Source of the DNA: JBDHWG01 sp046328525
GTDB taxonomy: Bacteria > Chloroflexota > Anaerolineae > Epilineales > JAHCIE01
Direction: 5' to 3'
Assembly (NCBI GenBank): GCA_046328525.1
Contig: JAXLWK010000003.1
Span: forward strand, 372,001-436,000
DNA length: 64,000 nucleotides
The position numbers and the translations under genes are program-made. Shown here piece by piece: positions 1 to 8,065 of this stretch; position 1 is the stretch's first letter; each line of letters opens with the position of its first letter. Below the pieces are notes generated by a model that worked only from the letters and a program-made list of their open reading frames with translations, was not told the DNA's origin and searched no databases.

Positions 1-78
1 ACATCCGTGTGGCGTGTGGCGTCGTATATACTAGAGGAACGGGTTGTGGCGTTTGGACCGAACCATAACCTTTGTTCG

Positions 79-108
79 TTGACAAAGACGCCCCGCTACC
101 CCTATAAT
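79..108 (+). promoter_or_regulatory. Sigma70-type promoter of the ccm cluster
   Basis: A consensus -35 TTGACA (79-84) and a consensus -10 TATAAT (103-108) are separated by 18 bp. They lie 139 bp upstream of the ccmE start codon. Transcription would begin near 115, leaving a GC-rich leader of about 130 nt (115-246) in which I recognise no known RNA family and no convincing gene. Confidence 0.7.
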
Positions 109-246
109 TCCGGGGCTGAACGCAGACCGCAGCCCACCGGGCCGCACGGCCTGGCAGGGTGTCCCACGCCAGGGGGGCGTTTCGCCGCAGCGACGTCGGT
201 CATTCTGCGGCGCAGCCGGATGGCGCATCGGGCCAGGAGGCATTTC

Positions 247-654
247 ATGATTCCGACTCGTTTTCTTATCGGCGGCCTTATCATTATCGCCGCTATCGCC
301 TTCATGACGTTTCGTAGCTTTCAGGCAAACGCTACCTACTACGTGACGTCGGACGAGATGGTGCAGAAGGTCCAGGCGGGCCAGATCACGCCGGGCAAGA
401 CGGTGCGGCTGGCCGGCAACATTGACAAATCCTCTGTGCAGTGGGACGCCAGCAAGCTCGACCTGCGCTTCAACGCCAACAACAAGGACGTCAACGTGCC
501 GGTCCACTTCACCGGGCCGCTGCCGGATAGCTTCCACATGGCCGATAGCGTCGTCGTCGAAGGGACGTACAACGCCGACGGCAGCGTGACGGCCAACAAC
601 CTCTTCGTGCAGTGCCCCTCGAAGTACGAGGCGGAAATCAAGCAGAGCAACTGA
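247..654 (+). CDS. ccmE: Cytochrome c maturation haem chaperone CcmE, Cys (CxxxY) variant
   Basis: Periplasmic haem chaperone of System I cytochrome c maturation. It receives haem from CcmC/D, released by the CcmAB ATPase, and passes it to CcmF. The ATG at 247 follows a good Shine-Dalgarno (AGGAGG, 235-240), giving 135 residues. Reading upstream to position 7 would add a Pro/Arg-rich non-conserved tail, so that extension is rejected. Residues 5-22 form one N-terminal membrane anchor, followed by an OB-fold-like domain with the GTYNADGS turn typical of the family. The haem-binding site is C123-P-S-K-Y127, a CxxxY motif instead of the usual HxxxY. This is the variant known from archaea and sulfate reducers. 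It is first gene of the cluster, with ccmF 12 bp downstream. Confidence 0.93.
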   Translation: MIPTRFLIGGLIIIAAIAFMTFRSFQANATYYVTSDEMVQKVQAGQITPGKTVRLAGNIDKSSVQWDASKLDLRFNANNKDVNVPVHFTGPLPDSFHMADSVVVEGTYNADGSVTANNLFVQCPSKYEAEIKQSN

Positions 655-666
655 GGGACGGGTTGA

Positions 667-2645
667 ATGGCGGATATTGGCTATCTGTGCGTCTGGCTCG
701 CTATCGCCTCGGCCGTCTTTGCCGTCGCCGCGAGCCTGCTGGGCGTCTGGCGGCGCTATCCGGAGCTTGTGGCGAGCGGTGAGCAGGCGGTGATTGCGGC
801 GGCGGGGCTGACCTCCCTGGCGGCGGGGTTCCTCGTCCTCCTGTTCCTGGCGCAAGATTACCAGGTGGGCTACGTGGCGGCCCATTCCAGCCGCGCCATG
901 CCGCTCATGTTCCGCCTGTCCGCGCTGTGGAGCGGGCAGGAAGGCTCGCTCCTGTTCTGGGCCTGGCTGCTGTCGCTGTATTCCCTGGTCGTGGTGTTCT
1001 TCAACCGCAACCGCCACCGCGCCATCATGCCCTTCACCCTTGCTACGCTGATGACGGTGCTGGCCTTCTTCCTCAGCCTCGTCGCCTTACTCGAAAACCC
1101 GTTCAAGATGCTGGACTTCGTGCCCCAGGATGGCACCGGCCTCAACCCGCTGCTCCAGCACTGGGCGATGGCGATTCACCCCCGATGCTCTACATCGGCT
1201 TCGTCGGCACGACGGTGCCGTTCGCCTTCGCCATGGGCGCGCTGGCCGCGAACCGCACCGGCAGCGAGTGGGTGCGCTCGCGCGGCGCTGGGCGCTCCTG
1301 GTGTGGACCTTCCTCACCATCGGCATCATGCTCGGCGGCGCGTGGGCGTACATGGAGCTGGGATGGGGTGGCTACTGGGGATGGGGACCCGGTCGAGAAC
1401 GCCTCGTTCCTCCCCTGGCTGGCCGGCACGGCCTTCGTTCACTCCATCATCGTCCAGGAACGCCGCGGAATGCTCAAGATCTGGAACTTCATCTTGGTCG
1501 GGCTGTTCTTCGGCCTGGCGATTTTCGGCACGTTCCTGACCCGCAGCGGCGTCGTCTCCTCCGTCCACTCGTTCGCCCAGTCGCCCCTCGGCCCCTACTT
1601 CCTGGGCTTCATCACGTTCATCCTGCTCGTCTTCCTGGGGCTGCTCGTCATGCGCTGGGACGAGCTACGCAGCCCGAACAAGCTCGAAAGCCCGGTGTCG
1701 CGCGAGACGGCGTTCCTCCTGAACAACCTCGTGCTGCTGGCGATCATCTTCGCCGTGTTCTGGGGCACGATGTTCCCGATGATCTCTGAGATTGTCGTGG
1801 GCGACAAGATTACCGTCGGGCCGCCGTACTTCAACCAGATCACTATACCGCTGTTTGGCGTTCTGCTGGTGCTCATGGGCATCGCGCCGATGACGAGCTG
1901 GGGGCGCGCGACCCTGCGCAAGCTTGTGCGCAACCTCGCCAAGCCGTTCATCGTCTCCGGCGTCATTACCCTCGCGCTGTTCCTGCTCGGCCTGCACGGG
2001 CCGGCGCTCATCGCCTACGCCATCATCGTCTTCGTCCTGGCGGTACACGTGGACGAGTTCTACAGCGGCTCGCGCGTCTACCGCGCTGCCACGGGCGCGA
2101 ACTGGCTCCAGGCGCTGGTCGCCACAGTGCGCCGCAACCGCCGCCGCTACGGCGGCTACATCGTGCACCTGGGCATCCTGGTGATCGCCATCGGCGTAGT
2201 CGCGTCCAACGTCTTCCAGCTCGACCGGCAGGCGACGCTCAGGAAGGGCGAGACGCTGACGGTCGGCGAGTTCAACGTCCAGTACCAGGACATGCAGGGC
2301 CTGGCGTTCCCCGACCGCGACGTGACCGTGGCCCTGGTGCGCGTCAGCCAGAACGGCAAGGACCTGGGCATCCTGATGCCCTCCCAGGACCTCTACCGCG
2401 CCACGAACCAGCCGCAGACCGAGGTCGCCATCCGCCGCTCGCCCACCGAGGACCTGTACATCGTGCTCGGCGGCTGGGAGGCCAAGGGCGAGACGGCCAC
2501 GTTCAAGGTGTTCGTCAACCCGCTCGTGAGCTGGGTGTGGGGCGGCGGCCTGGTGGTGGTGCTGGGCATCCTCGTCGCAGCCTGGCCGGAGGGGCGGCGC
2601 CGCCCGTCGGTCGCCCGTGTCCCCGAAGCCGTGCCGGCCAAGTGA
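667..2645 (+). CDS. ccmF: Haem lyase subunit CcmF, reading frame broken by three single-base frameshifts
   Basis: Polytopic membrane protein that carries the WWD haem-handling motif and, with CcmH, attaches haem to apocytochrome c. The N-terminal part reads from ATG 667 in one frame to about 1180. It then moves to a second frame (1184-1280), a third (1285-1385), and back to the second through to the stop at 2645. Each break is explained by one base: a missing C in the C-run 1179-1183, a missing C near 1281-1285, and an extra G in the G-run 1383-1386, inside the codons of the WGWDPVENASF motif. Repairing all three restores a 659-residue protein of normal CcmF length with its many transmembrane helices. 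Sequencing error is as likely as real inactivation. A simple gene caller would report two fragments. Confidence 0.85.
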
Positions 2646-2648
2646 CCC

Positions 2649-3155
2649 ATGCGTAACCGTTTCCTGATTATCGCGGTTGTCGCCCTGCTGACCCTGGCCG
2701 GGGCCGCGATGGTCAGCGCCCAGGGTGGCCTCAGCAACGACGAGATTGACCGCCGCATGCGCGCCATCACCGACCGGCTCAACTGCCCGCTGTGCCAGAA
2801 TACGACGTTGACCGAATGCCCGCTCAAGGTCTGCGACGAGATGCGCGACCTGATTCGCCAAAAGCTCGTCGCCGGCGAGAGCGAGGACCAGATTCGCGCC
2901 TACTTCGTCGAGCGCTACGGCGACCGCGTCCTCAACGAGCCGCCGCGCCAGGGCTTCGCCCTCCTGGGCTGGGTGATGCCGTTCGTCGGTATCCTCGTCG
3001 GCGTCGTGTTGCTCGCTCTGGTGTTGCGCGCCATGCTGCGCCGCGAGCCGAAGCAGACGGCGGCGCCGGCTGACGCGCGCGCCCCCGCCGCCTCGCCCGA
3101 CCTGCCGCCGGAGTACGTGGAGCGGCTCGAGCGCGACCTGCGCCAGATGGAGTGA
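2649..3155 (+). CDS. ccmH: Cytochrome c maturation protein CcmH
   Basis: Thiol-redox and apocytochrome-holding component of System I. Of 168 residues, 1-24 are a signal peptide or anchor. The CcmH domain (about 30-95) has the LNCPLCQN signature with C46 and C49. One transmembrane helix lies at about 103-125, with a charged, Ala/Pro-rich cytoplasmic tail. Two further cysteines, C57 and C62, follow the CxxC within the same helix hairpin. Most CcmH proteins carry Ser/Asn/Ala there, so this four-cysteine arrangement is unusual. The gene starts 3 bp after ccmF and its stop overlaps a possible GTG start of the next gene, so the genes are translationally coupled. Confidence 0.92.
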   Translation: MRNRFLIIAVVALLTLAGAAMVSAQGGLSNDEIDRRMRAITDRLNCPLCQNTTLTECPLKVCDEMRDLIRQKLVAGESEDQIRAYFVERYGDRVLNEPPRQGFALLGWVMPFVGILVGVVLLALVLRAMLRREPKQTAAPADARAPAASPDLPPEYVERLERDLRQME

Positions 3156-3160
3156 GGCGA

Positions 3161-3724
3161 ATGGAGCATGAGCTTCCCCTGGAGGGGACAACGCCGACTG
3201 CGCCTCGGCGGCGCGGCAGGCTGCTGGCGCTCGCGGCGGGGGTGATCCTGCTGCTGGTGCTGGCCGGTGTCTCGGCGCTGGGCATACGCCAGGCATCTAC
3301 GGCTCGGCCGTCCGTCGGCAGCGCCGCGCCCACGTTCACCATGCCCCTGTTCGACGGCCCCCAGGTGGACCTGGCGGCGCTGCGCGGCAAGCCCGTCGTC
3401 GTCAACTTCTGGGCGTCGTGGTGCATCCCGTGCGAGGACGAGGCGGGGGATTTGGAGCGGGTGTGGCAGAAGTACAAGGACCGCGCCGTCTTCCTGGGCG
3501 TGGACTACGTAGACACGGAGCCGAAGGCGCGGGAGTTCCTGCAACGGTTCGGCGTCACCTATCCCAACGGCCCCGACCTCGGCTCGCGCATCAGCTATCA
3601 GTACCGCATCAAGGGCGTGCCGGAGACCTTCGTGCTCGACAAGAGTGGACAGGTGCGCCTGGTGAAGATTGGGCCGACGACCGAGGCCGAGCTGTCGGCG
3701 ACCCTGGACGAACTGCTCAAGTAA
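3161..3724 (+). CDS. CcmG/TlpA-type thiol:disulfide oxidoreductase
   Basis: Membrane-anchored thioredoxin-fold protein that probably keeps apocytochrome CxxCH cysteines reduced (CcmG/DsbE role). One N-terminal transmembrane helix lies at about 20-42. The AhpC/TSA-Redoxin domain carries WASWCIPC with C88 and C91, and the cis-Pro loop is KGVPETFVLD. The C-terminal end is the usual length for the family. I chose ATG 3161. A GTG at 3152 overlapping the ccmH stop would add three residues and cannot be excluded. It lies between ccmH and the CcmI-like gene with almost no spacing, so it is in the same operon. A second TlpA paralogue at 7475 follows ccdA. Confidence 0.9.
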   Translation: MEHELPLEGTTPTAPRRRGRLLALAAGVILLLVLAGVSALGIRQASTARPSVGSAAPTFTMPLFDGPQVDLAALRGKPVVVNFWASWCIPCEDEAGDLERVWQKYKDRAVFLGVDYVDTEPKAREFLQRFGVTYPNGPDLGSRISYQYRIKGVPETFVLDKSGQVRLVKIGPTTEAELSATLDELLK

Positions 3725-3733
3725 AGGTTGGCT

Positions 3734-4219
3734 GTGACTATTCTGATTGCCATTGTCGCGCTCGCCCTGGTGGCGCTGACCGTTGTCTGGATCGTTGCTC
3801 CCCTGGTGCGAGGCACGGCGGCGCAGCCTGAGCGCAGCCCCGAGGTGCGCGCCCTGGCGGAGCTGGCCGCCCAGCACGGGGTGGTGCTCAAGAGCCTGCG
3901 CGACCTGGACTCCGACTACGCCGCGAACAAGCTAGACGACGACGACTATCAGCAACAGCGCGCCCTGTTCCTGGCCGACGGCGTCGCCGTGCTGAAGCGC
4001 ATGGACGCCCTGAAGGAGCGGACGCAGGCGCAGGATCCGGCGCTGGACGCGGCCATTGAGGCGGCGGTGGCCGAACGCCGCCGCAAGCTCGAAGCGCAGG
4101 AAGCGGGCGATATCTGCCCAACGTGCGGGAGTGCGACGCGGCGCGGCGCGCGCTTCTGTGACCAGTGCGGCGCGCCCCTCCAGGCGACTTCCCTGACCTC
4201 TGCCTCGCCGCAGAGCTAG
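3734..4219 (+). CDS. CcmI-like membrane protein with C-terminal zinc ribbon
   Basis: 161 residues from GTG 3734, which is 6 nt after AAAGG; a TTG at 3728 is too close to that site. One N-terminal transmembrane helix is followed by a helical segment with LRDLDSDYAANKLDDDDY, a pattern seen in the N-terminal part of CcmI/CycH and in proteins annotated 'c-type cytochrome biogenesis protein CcmI'. It ends in a zinc ribbon (C128xxC131 and C142xxC145). Canonical CcmI instead has a long TPR domain, which is absent here. Position in the operon supports a role in cytochrome c assembly, but the exact function is inferred. The cytosolic helix motif recurs in the tail of the next gene. Confidence 0.7.
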   Translation: MTILIAIVALALVALTVVWIVAPLVRGTAAQPERSPEVRALAELAAQHGVVLKSLRDLDSDYAANKLDDDDYQQQRALFLADGVAVLKRMDALKERTQAQDPALDAAIEAAVAERRRKLEAQEAGDICPTCGSATRRGARFCDQCGAPLQATSLTSASPQS

Positions 4220-4290
4220 AAGAGTGATAGCGGAGCTAATTCGAGTCCGAAGCCGATGCCACGGACTCAAGTTGATGGCTGATAGAGCGC

Positions 4291-4363
4291 AGCCTGCTCA
4301 AGCAGGCTGTCCAGCCCACTTTAGTGGGCTTCCCTCTCTCAGCCTGGCACTTGAGCGCCAGGC
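4291..4363. repeat. Triple-hairpin intergenic repeat unit
   Basis: Three consecutive perfect or near-perfect hairpins lie in the 168-bp gap between the CcmI-like gene and the cytochrome gene. They are AGCCTGC-TCAA-GCAGGCT (4291-4308), AGCCCAC-TTTA-GTGGGCT (4313-4330) and GCCTGGC...GCCAGGC around TTGA (4342-4363). Stems are seven or more pairs and all loops are four bases. There is no U-tract after any of them, so it is a palindromic repeat unit (REP-like) more than a terminator. Confidence 0.7.
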
Positions 4364-4390
4364 GTCGGCTGGCTCCAACAGCCCCCGTTG

Positions 4391-6247
4391 ATGTCTATGC
4401 AGATGATCTCTATGCTCCTTCGAGGCCGACTTGGCCTTGCCATTGCATGCCTCCTGGCCCTGGCGCTCGCCGTGTTGGCGGCCCAGGCGGCCGCGGCCCA
4501 GGGGCCGACGCCGGCCTCTGGGCCCCCGCCGACCGGCCGCCCCTCGGCGGTGCGCGGCAAAGACCTGTACACCCAGAACTGCCAGCCGTGCCACGGCGCT
4601 CTTGGCCGGGGCGACGGCGAGACGATGCGGGCGCAGGGGGCGCAGGCGGCGAATTTCCAGGATGCCGCGTTCAAGCATGCCATGTCGCCCGCCGATACCT
4701 ACACGGTCATCAGTGAGGGGCGCATCGGCAAGCTCATGCCGCCGTGGAAGAACCGCCTCACCCCCGACCAGATGTGGGACGCGGCGTTCTATGCCTGGTG
4801 GCTCGGCGCCGGGCCGCGCGCCCTGGCCCAGGGCAAGTCCGTCTGGGAGGCGAGCTGTGCCAGCTGCCACGGCGCGAACGGTGCGAGGGTGGCGTCGGCG
4901 GACCTGAGCCAGGCGGGCCGGATCATCGGCAAGAGCGTCAACGACCTGGCCGCACAGTCGGCCAAAATCCCGGAACACGCTTCAGTGTGGACGAAGCTCT
5001 CACCGGACGATGCCACAGCCGCGCTGGCCTACACGCGGGCGCTCGGCTTCGACGCGCCGCCGCTGCCGGCGCTCAACGGTGTCGTCGGCGGCAGCCTCCG
5101 CCAGGGGACGCCGGGCGCAACGCTCGACGTGAGCCAGGCGGTCAGCCTCACCCTGCTGTCCCTCGTCGGGCAGTCGCCGGAGTCGGAGATTCCGGGCAAG
5201 CTGGCGGCGGACGGAACGTTCAAATTCGACAAGCTGATTGCCGAGACGGGGCGCGGCTACGGCGTGGCGGTCAACTACGGCGGCATCAACTACTACAGCC
5301 CGCTCGTCAAGCTGGATAGCAACAATCCGTCGCAGACCACGACGCTCAACGTCTACGAGACGACGACCACGGATCCCGGTATGCAGCTCTCGCGGGCGCA
5401 CGTCCTGGTAGACTTCGTTGACCCCAACACGGTGCGCATCGGCGAGCTGTATCAGCTCGACAACACGGGGAACCGCACCTTCATTGCGCCGCCCAATGGC
5501 GCGACGATGATCTTGCCCCTGCCGTCGGGGGCGAAGAACTTCCAGTTCCAGAACGAGGACCTCGACGCGGCGGCCCAGGTCAGCGGCGCGACGGTGCGCC
5601 TGGACACGCCGTGGACGCCGGGGCCGCATCAGGTGGTGCTGTCCTACGACCTGCCGTACAATGGGAGTCTCGATCTCCAGCGCACCTTCCCGTATCCCGT
5701 AGGCGAGATCAACGTTCTGGTCTCCGACAAGGGAGTACAGATTACGCCGACCGTCGTGCAGCCCAAGCCCTCCACCAGCACACCCCAGGGCGAGTCGTTC
5801 CAGACGTACCAGGCGCAGAATCTGGCCGTCGGCCAGAGCATCGGCCTGGCGCTATCGGGCGCCCCCAAGAACGTGCCAGCGCCCGCGCTGCCGGCGTCCG
5901 GCGCGGCGCCAAATGCCGCTGCCCCAGCCTCGGGCGCGGGCGCGCGACCGGCTTCGGGCGCTGTGCCCCTTGCGCCCACCTACCAATCGAGCATGGTGTG
6001 GGTTGGCATCCTGCTAGCCGCCCTCGCGCTCGTGGCGGTACTGCTGTGGCCGCGCCTGCGCGCCCCGTTCGCCCGCCGCCAGCAAAGCAGCCTGGCGGCG
6101 ACGCAGGATGCGCTGCTGGACCAGATCGCGGCGCTGGACGACGCTTACGCCGCCGGTCAGGTGAGTGAGGTGGACTACACTGTGCGCCGCGCCGATGCCA
6201 AAGCGCGGCTGATTGCCGTGATGCGCCAACAACCGGCGCAGGAGTAA
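4391..6247 (+). CDS. Membrane-anchored dihaem cytochrome c with CcmI-like cytosolic tail
   Basis: 618 residues. ATG 4391 is used here, but in-frame ATGs at 4397, 4403 and 4412 are equally possible and the signal peptide (about 8-35) works with all. Two class-I cytochrome domains carry CQPCH (C64, C67, H68) and CASCH (C156, C159, H160), with MPPWK as a likely Met ligand loop in the first. From about 230 to 480 there is a beta-rich extracytoplasmic region resembling carboxypeptidase-regulatory/Ig-like modules. An Ala/Pro-rich linker, one transmembrane helix (about 537-555) and a short cytosolic helical tail follow. The tail repeats the ALDDAY...DY pattern of the CcmI-like neighbour. It is probably an electron carrier or quality-control partner of the maturation system; its partner is unknown. 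Confidence 0.8.
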   Translation: MSMQMISMLLRGRLGLAIACLLALALAVLAAQAAAAQGPTPASGPPPTGRPSAVRGKDLYTQNCQPCHGALGRGDGETMRAQGAQAANFQDAAFKHAMSPADTYTVISEGRIGKLMPPWKNRLTPDQMWDAAFYAWWLGAGPRALAQGKSVWEASCASCHGANGARVASADLSQAGRIIGKSVNDLAAQSAKIPEHASVWTKLSPDDATAALAYTRALGFDAPPLPALNGVVGGSLRQGTPGATLDVSQAVSLTLLSLVGQSPESEIPGKLAADGTFKFDKLIAETGRGYGVAVNYGGINYYSPLVKLDSNNPSQTTTLNVYETTTTDPGMQLSRAHVLVDFVDPNTVRIGELYQLDNTGNRTFIAPPNGATMILPLPSGAKNFQFQNEDLDAAAQVSGATVRLDTPWTPGPHQVVLSYDLPYNGSLDLQRTFPYPVGEINVLVSDKGVQITPTVVQPKPSTSTPQGESFQTYQAQNLAVGQSIGLALSGAPKNVPAPALPASGAAPNAAAPASGAGARPASGAVPLAPTYQSSMVWVGILLAALALVAVLLWPRLRAPFARRQQSSLAATQDALLDQIAALDDAYAAGQVSEVDYTVRRADAKARLIAVMRQQPAQE

Positions 6248-6250
6248 CCC

Positions 6251-6376
6251 ATGCCTCCTTTCGTCGTTATTGTATATGTCGGCACCGTGGCCGCTGTCCT
6301 GCTCTACGCCGGCAGCATCTGGCTGCGCCGCCGCCGACTCCAGGAACAGACGAACGAGACGCAGCGCCGTTCGTAG
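6251..6376 (+). CDS. CcmD-like small membrane protein
   Basis: A 41-residue ORF (ATG 6251, TAG 6374-6376) placed 3 bp after the cytochrome stop and 34 bp before ccdA. It has a single transmembrane helix (about 3-25: VVIVYVGTVAAVLLYAGSIW) directly followed by a basic LRRRRL cluster and a polar tail. That is the standard layout of CcmD, the helper that releases haem-loaded CcmE from CcmABC. Sequence conservation in CcmD is too weak to prove the assignment, but length, topology and the ccm neighbourhood agree. Confidence 0.6.
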   Translation: MPPFVVIVYVGTVAAVLLYAGSIWLRRRRLQEQTNETQRRS

Positions 6377-6410
6377 CTGTACGGTTCGTAGTTGATGTGG
6401 AGGATACTGG

Positions 6411-7478
6411 ATGGTTATTGATCCGAGCCATATCACGGCTATCGCCATTGCCCTGGCCTTTGCCGCCGGGTTAGTGTCGTTCCTCTCGCCGTGCGTGTTG
6501 CCCCTGGTGCCGGCGTATGTCGGCTATCTGGGCGCGATGGCGCTGCGCAACTCGCCCAGCGCCGCCACGGTCGGCAGCGGCGGCGCTACCGTAGCCTCGC
6601 GCCGCGCCACGTTCACCCTTGCCATCTTCTTTGTCCTCGGCTTCTCCCTGGTCTTCATTGCGTTGGGCGCGACGGTCGGCCTGGTCGGGTTTGCGTTCCA
6701 GGATATGCTGAGCGGCCTGCTACGGGCCGGCGCGGCGCTGCTGCTCGTGTTCGGGCTGCGCGTCGCCCAGGTGCGGCTGAGCCTGGCGCGCTGGTTCCTG
6801 GTGGCCCTGGTCGCGGCGCTGGCGATGTTTGTCATTGACATCCGACCGATTGCGCCGCGCATCCTCGACAGCCTGATGGTGTTCGTCATCGTCCTGGCAG
6901 GCGCCGAAATGCCGATGGCCTATCGCTTGCCCCTGGCCGTGACGGTCGGCGTCCTCAACGTCTTCGCCAGCCCGACCGGGCAGATGATTATCGCCGGCCG
7001 GCCCGTCGAGCCAATCCAGGTTCTGGCGCTCCTCATCGAGACCGTCCTGATCGTCCTGATCGTGCTGTTCCTGTCTACGAGCGACTTCTTCTACTCGGAG
7101 AAACGCTTCCACATGCAGGCGACGGGCGGGCGGGGCGGCGTCATGGGGGCGATGCTCATGGGCGCGATCTTCGCGGCGGGGTGGACGCCGTGCGTTGGCC
7201 CGAACCTGGCGGCCATCCTGGCGCTCGGGTCAGAGAGCCAGACGGTCGGCCTGTCGGCCCTGTTGCTGGCCTTCTACTCGGCTGGCCTGGCCGTGCCGTT
7301 CCTGCTCGTCGCCTTCGCCTTCAACCAGGTGAGCGGCATGCTCCAGGCGATGAAGCGCCACATGAACACCATCACCCTGGTCAACGGTATCCTGCTCATG
7401 TTCATGGGCATCCTGCTGCTGAGCGGGCGCCTCGCGTCGCTGGCTCAGATTGGCTCTTTCTTCAACATAAACCTATGA
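6411..7478 (+). CDS. ccdA: CcdA/DsbD-type transmembrane thiol reductant transporter with central insertion
   Basis: Carries reducing equivalents from cytosolic thioredoxin across the membrane to the TlpA/CcmG and CcmH thiols. The two redox cysteines are C28 in LSFLSPCVLPLVP and C261 in GWTPCVGPN, in the two pseudo-symmetric halves. It has 355 residues, against about 230-250 for typical CcdA. The extra material is a hydrophobic, helical block at roughly 110-225 between the halves, probably three or four added membrane segments. The start ATG 6411 follows GGAGGATACTGG. The stop overlaps the next start (ATGA), so the downstream TlpA is translationally coupled and is the likely partner. Confidence 0.88.
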   Translation: MVIDPSHITAIAIALAFAAGLVSFLSPCVLPLVPAYVGYLGAMALRNSPSAATVGSGGATVASRRATFTLAIFFVLGFSLVFIALGATVGLVGFAFQDMLSGLLRAGAALLLVFGLRVAQVRLSLARWFLVALVAALAMFVIDIRPIAPRILDSLMVFVIVLAGAEMPMAYRLPLAVTVGVLNVFASPTGQMIIAGRPVEPIQVLALLIETVLIVLIVLFLSTSDFFYSEKRFHMQATGGRGGVMGAMLMGAIFAAGWTPCVGPNLAAILALGSESQTVGLSALLLAFYSAGLAVPFLLVAFAFNQVSGMLQAMKRHMNTITLVNGILLMFMGILLLSGRLASLAQIGSFFNINL

Positions 7479-8047
7479 TTCAATGGTGGCATGCCTCATC
7501 GCGGCTTCTGCGCGGCCTCATCATCGCGTTCGTGATCGTGGGGGCGCTGGTCGTCGGCCTATGGGTCGGTGAGACAGTCGCGGCGCGCTCCAAAGGCGGG
7601 GCCGTCGCCGCCGGCGATCGCCCGGCGAGCGTCGAGCGCGACCAGCTCGCCCCACTGTTCGACCTCCCGACGACGACAGGGCAGCGCATGGCCCTGGCCG
7701 ACACCGCCGGCGAAGTCGTCCTGGTGAACTTCTGGGCGACGTGGTGCCCGCCGTGCCGAGAGGAGATGCCCGTCATCGAGGCCGCGCAGCAGAAGTATGG
7801 GCCGAAGGGGTTCAAGGTGGTGTCTGTGAATGTTCAGGAAGCGCCGGATCCTGTGGCGGCGTACATCCGCGAGACCGGCGTCACCTTCCCCATCCTGCTC
7901 GACCAGGAGGGGAGCGTCGCGCGCGCCTACCGAGTGCAGACCCTTCCGCGCAACTTCTTTATCGCCCGCGACGGCCGGGTCGTGCGGATTCATCCAGGCG
8001 AGCTAACGTCAGAGACCATAGACAGGTATCTCCAGGAGCTTCTCTAA
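7475..8047 (+). CDS. TlpA-family thiol:disulfide oxidoreductase (second paralogue)
   Basis: 190 residues from ATG 7475, whose last two bases are the first two of the ccdA TGA (ATGA overlap). The longer frame back to 7181 only reads ccdA out of frame and is rejected. One N-terminal transmembrane helix (about 12-34) precedes a thioredoxin-fold domain with WATWCPPC (C91, C94) and the cis-Pro loop VQTLPRNFFI. It probably accepts electrons from CcdA and reduces apocytochrome or CcmH. Compared with the CcmG-like copy at 3161 it has the classical ResA/TlpA active site. Confidence 0.92.
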   Translation: MIQWWHASSRLLRGLIIAFVIVGALVVGLWVGETVAARSKGGAVAAGDRPASVERDQLAPLFDLPTTTGQRMALADTAGEVVLVNFWATWCPPCREEMPVIEAAQQKYGPKGFKVVSVNVQEAPDPVAAYIRETGVTFPILLDQEGSVARAYRVQTLPRNFFIARDGRVVRIHPGELTSETIDRYLQELL

Positions 8048-8065
8048 CCCAGGGGAGGACGGGCG

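Noticed and set aside
7..246. N-terminal extension of ccmE and small upstream ORFs
   Set aside because: The extension is Arg/Pro-rich, spans the TTGACA-TATAAT promoter and lacks a ribosome site; the ATG at 247 has a good one.
31..3296. Long minus-strand frames opposite ccmE, ccmF and ccmH
   Set aside because: They are Arg/His/Gln/Gly-rich shadows caused by high GC in the codon third position, with no recognisable domain.
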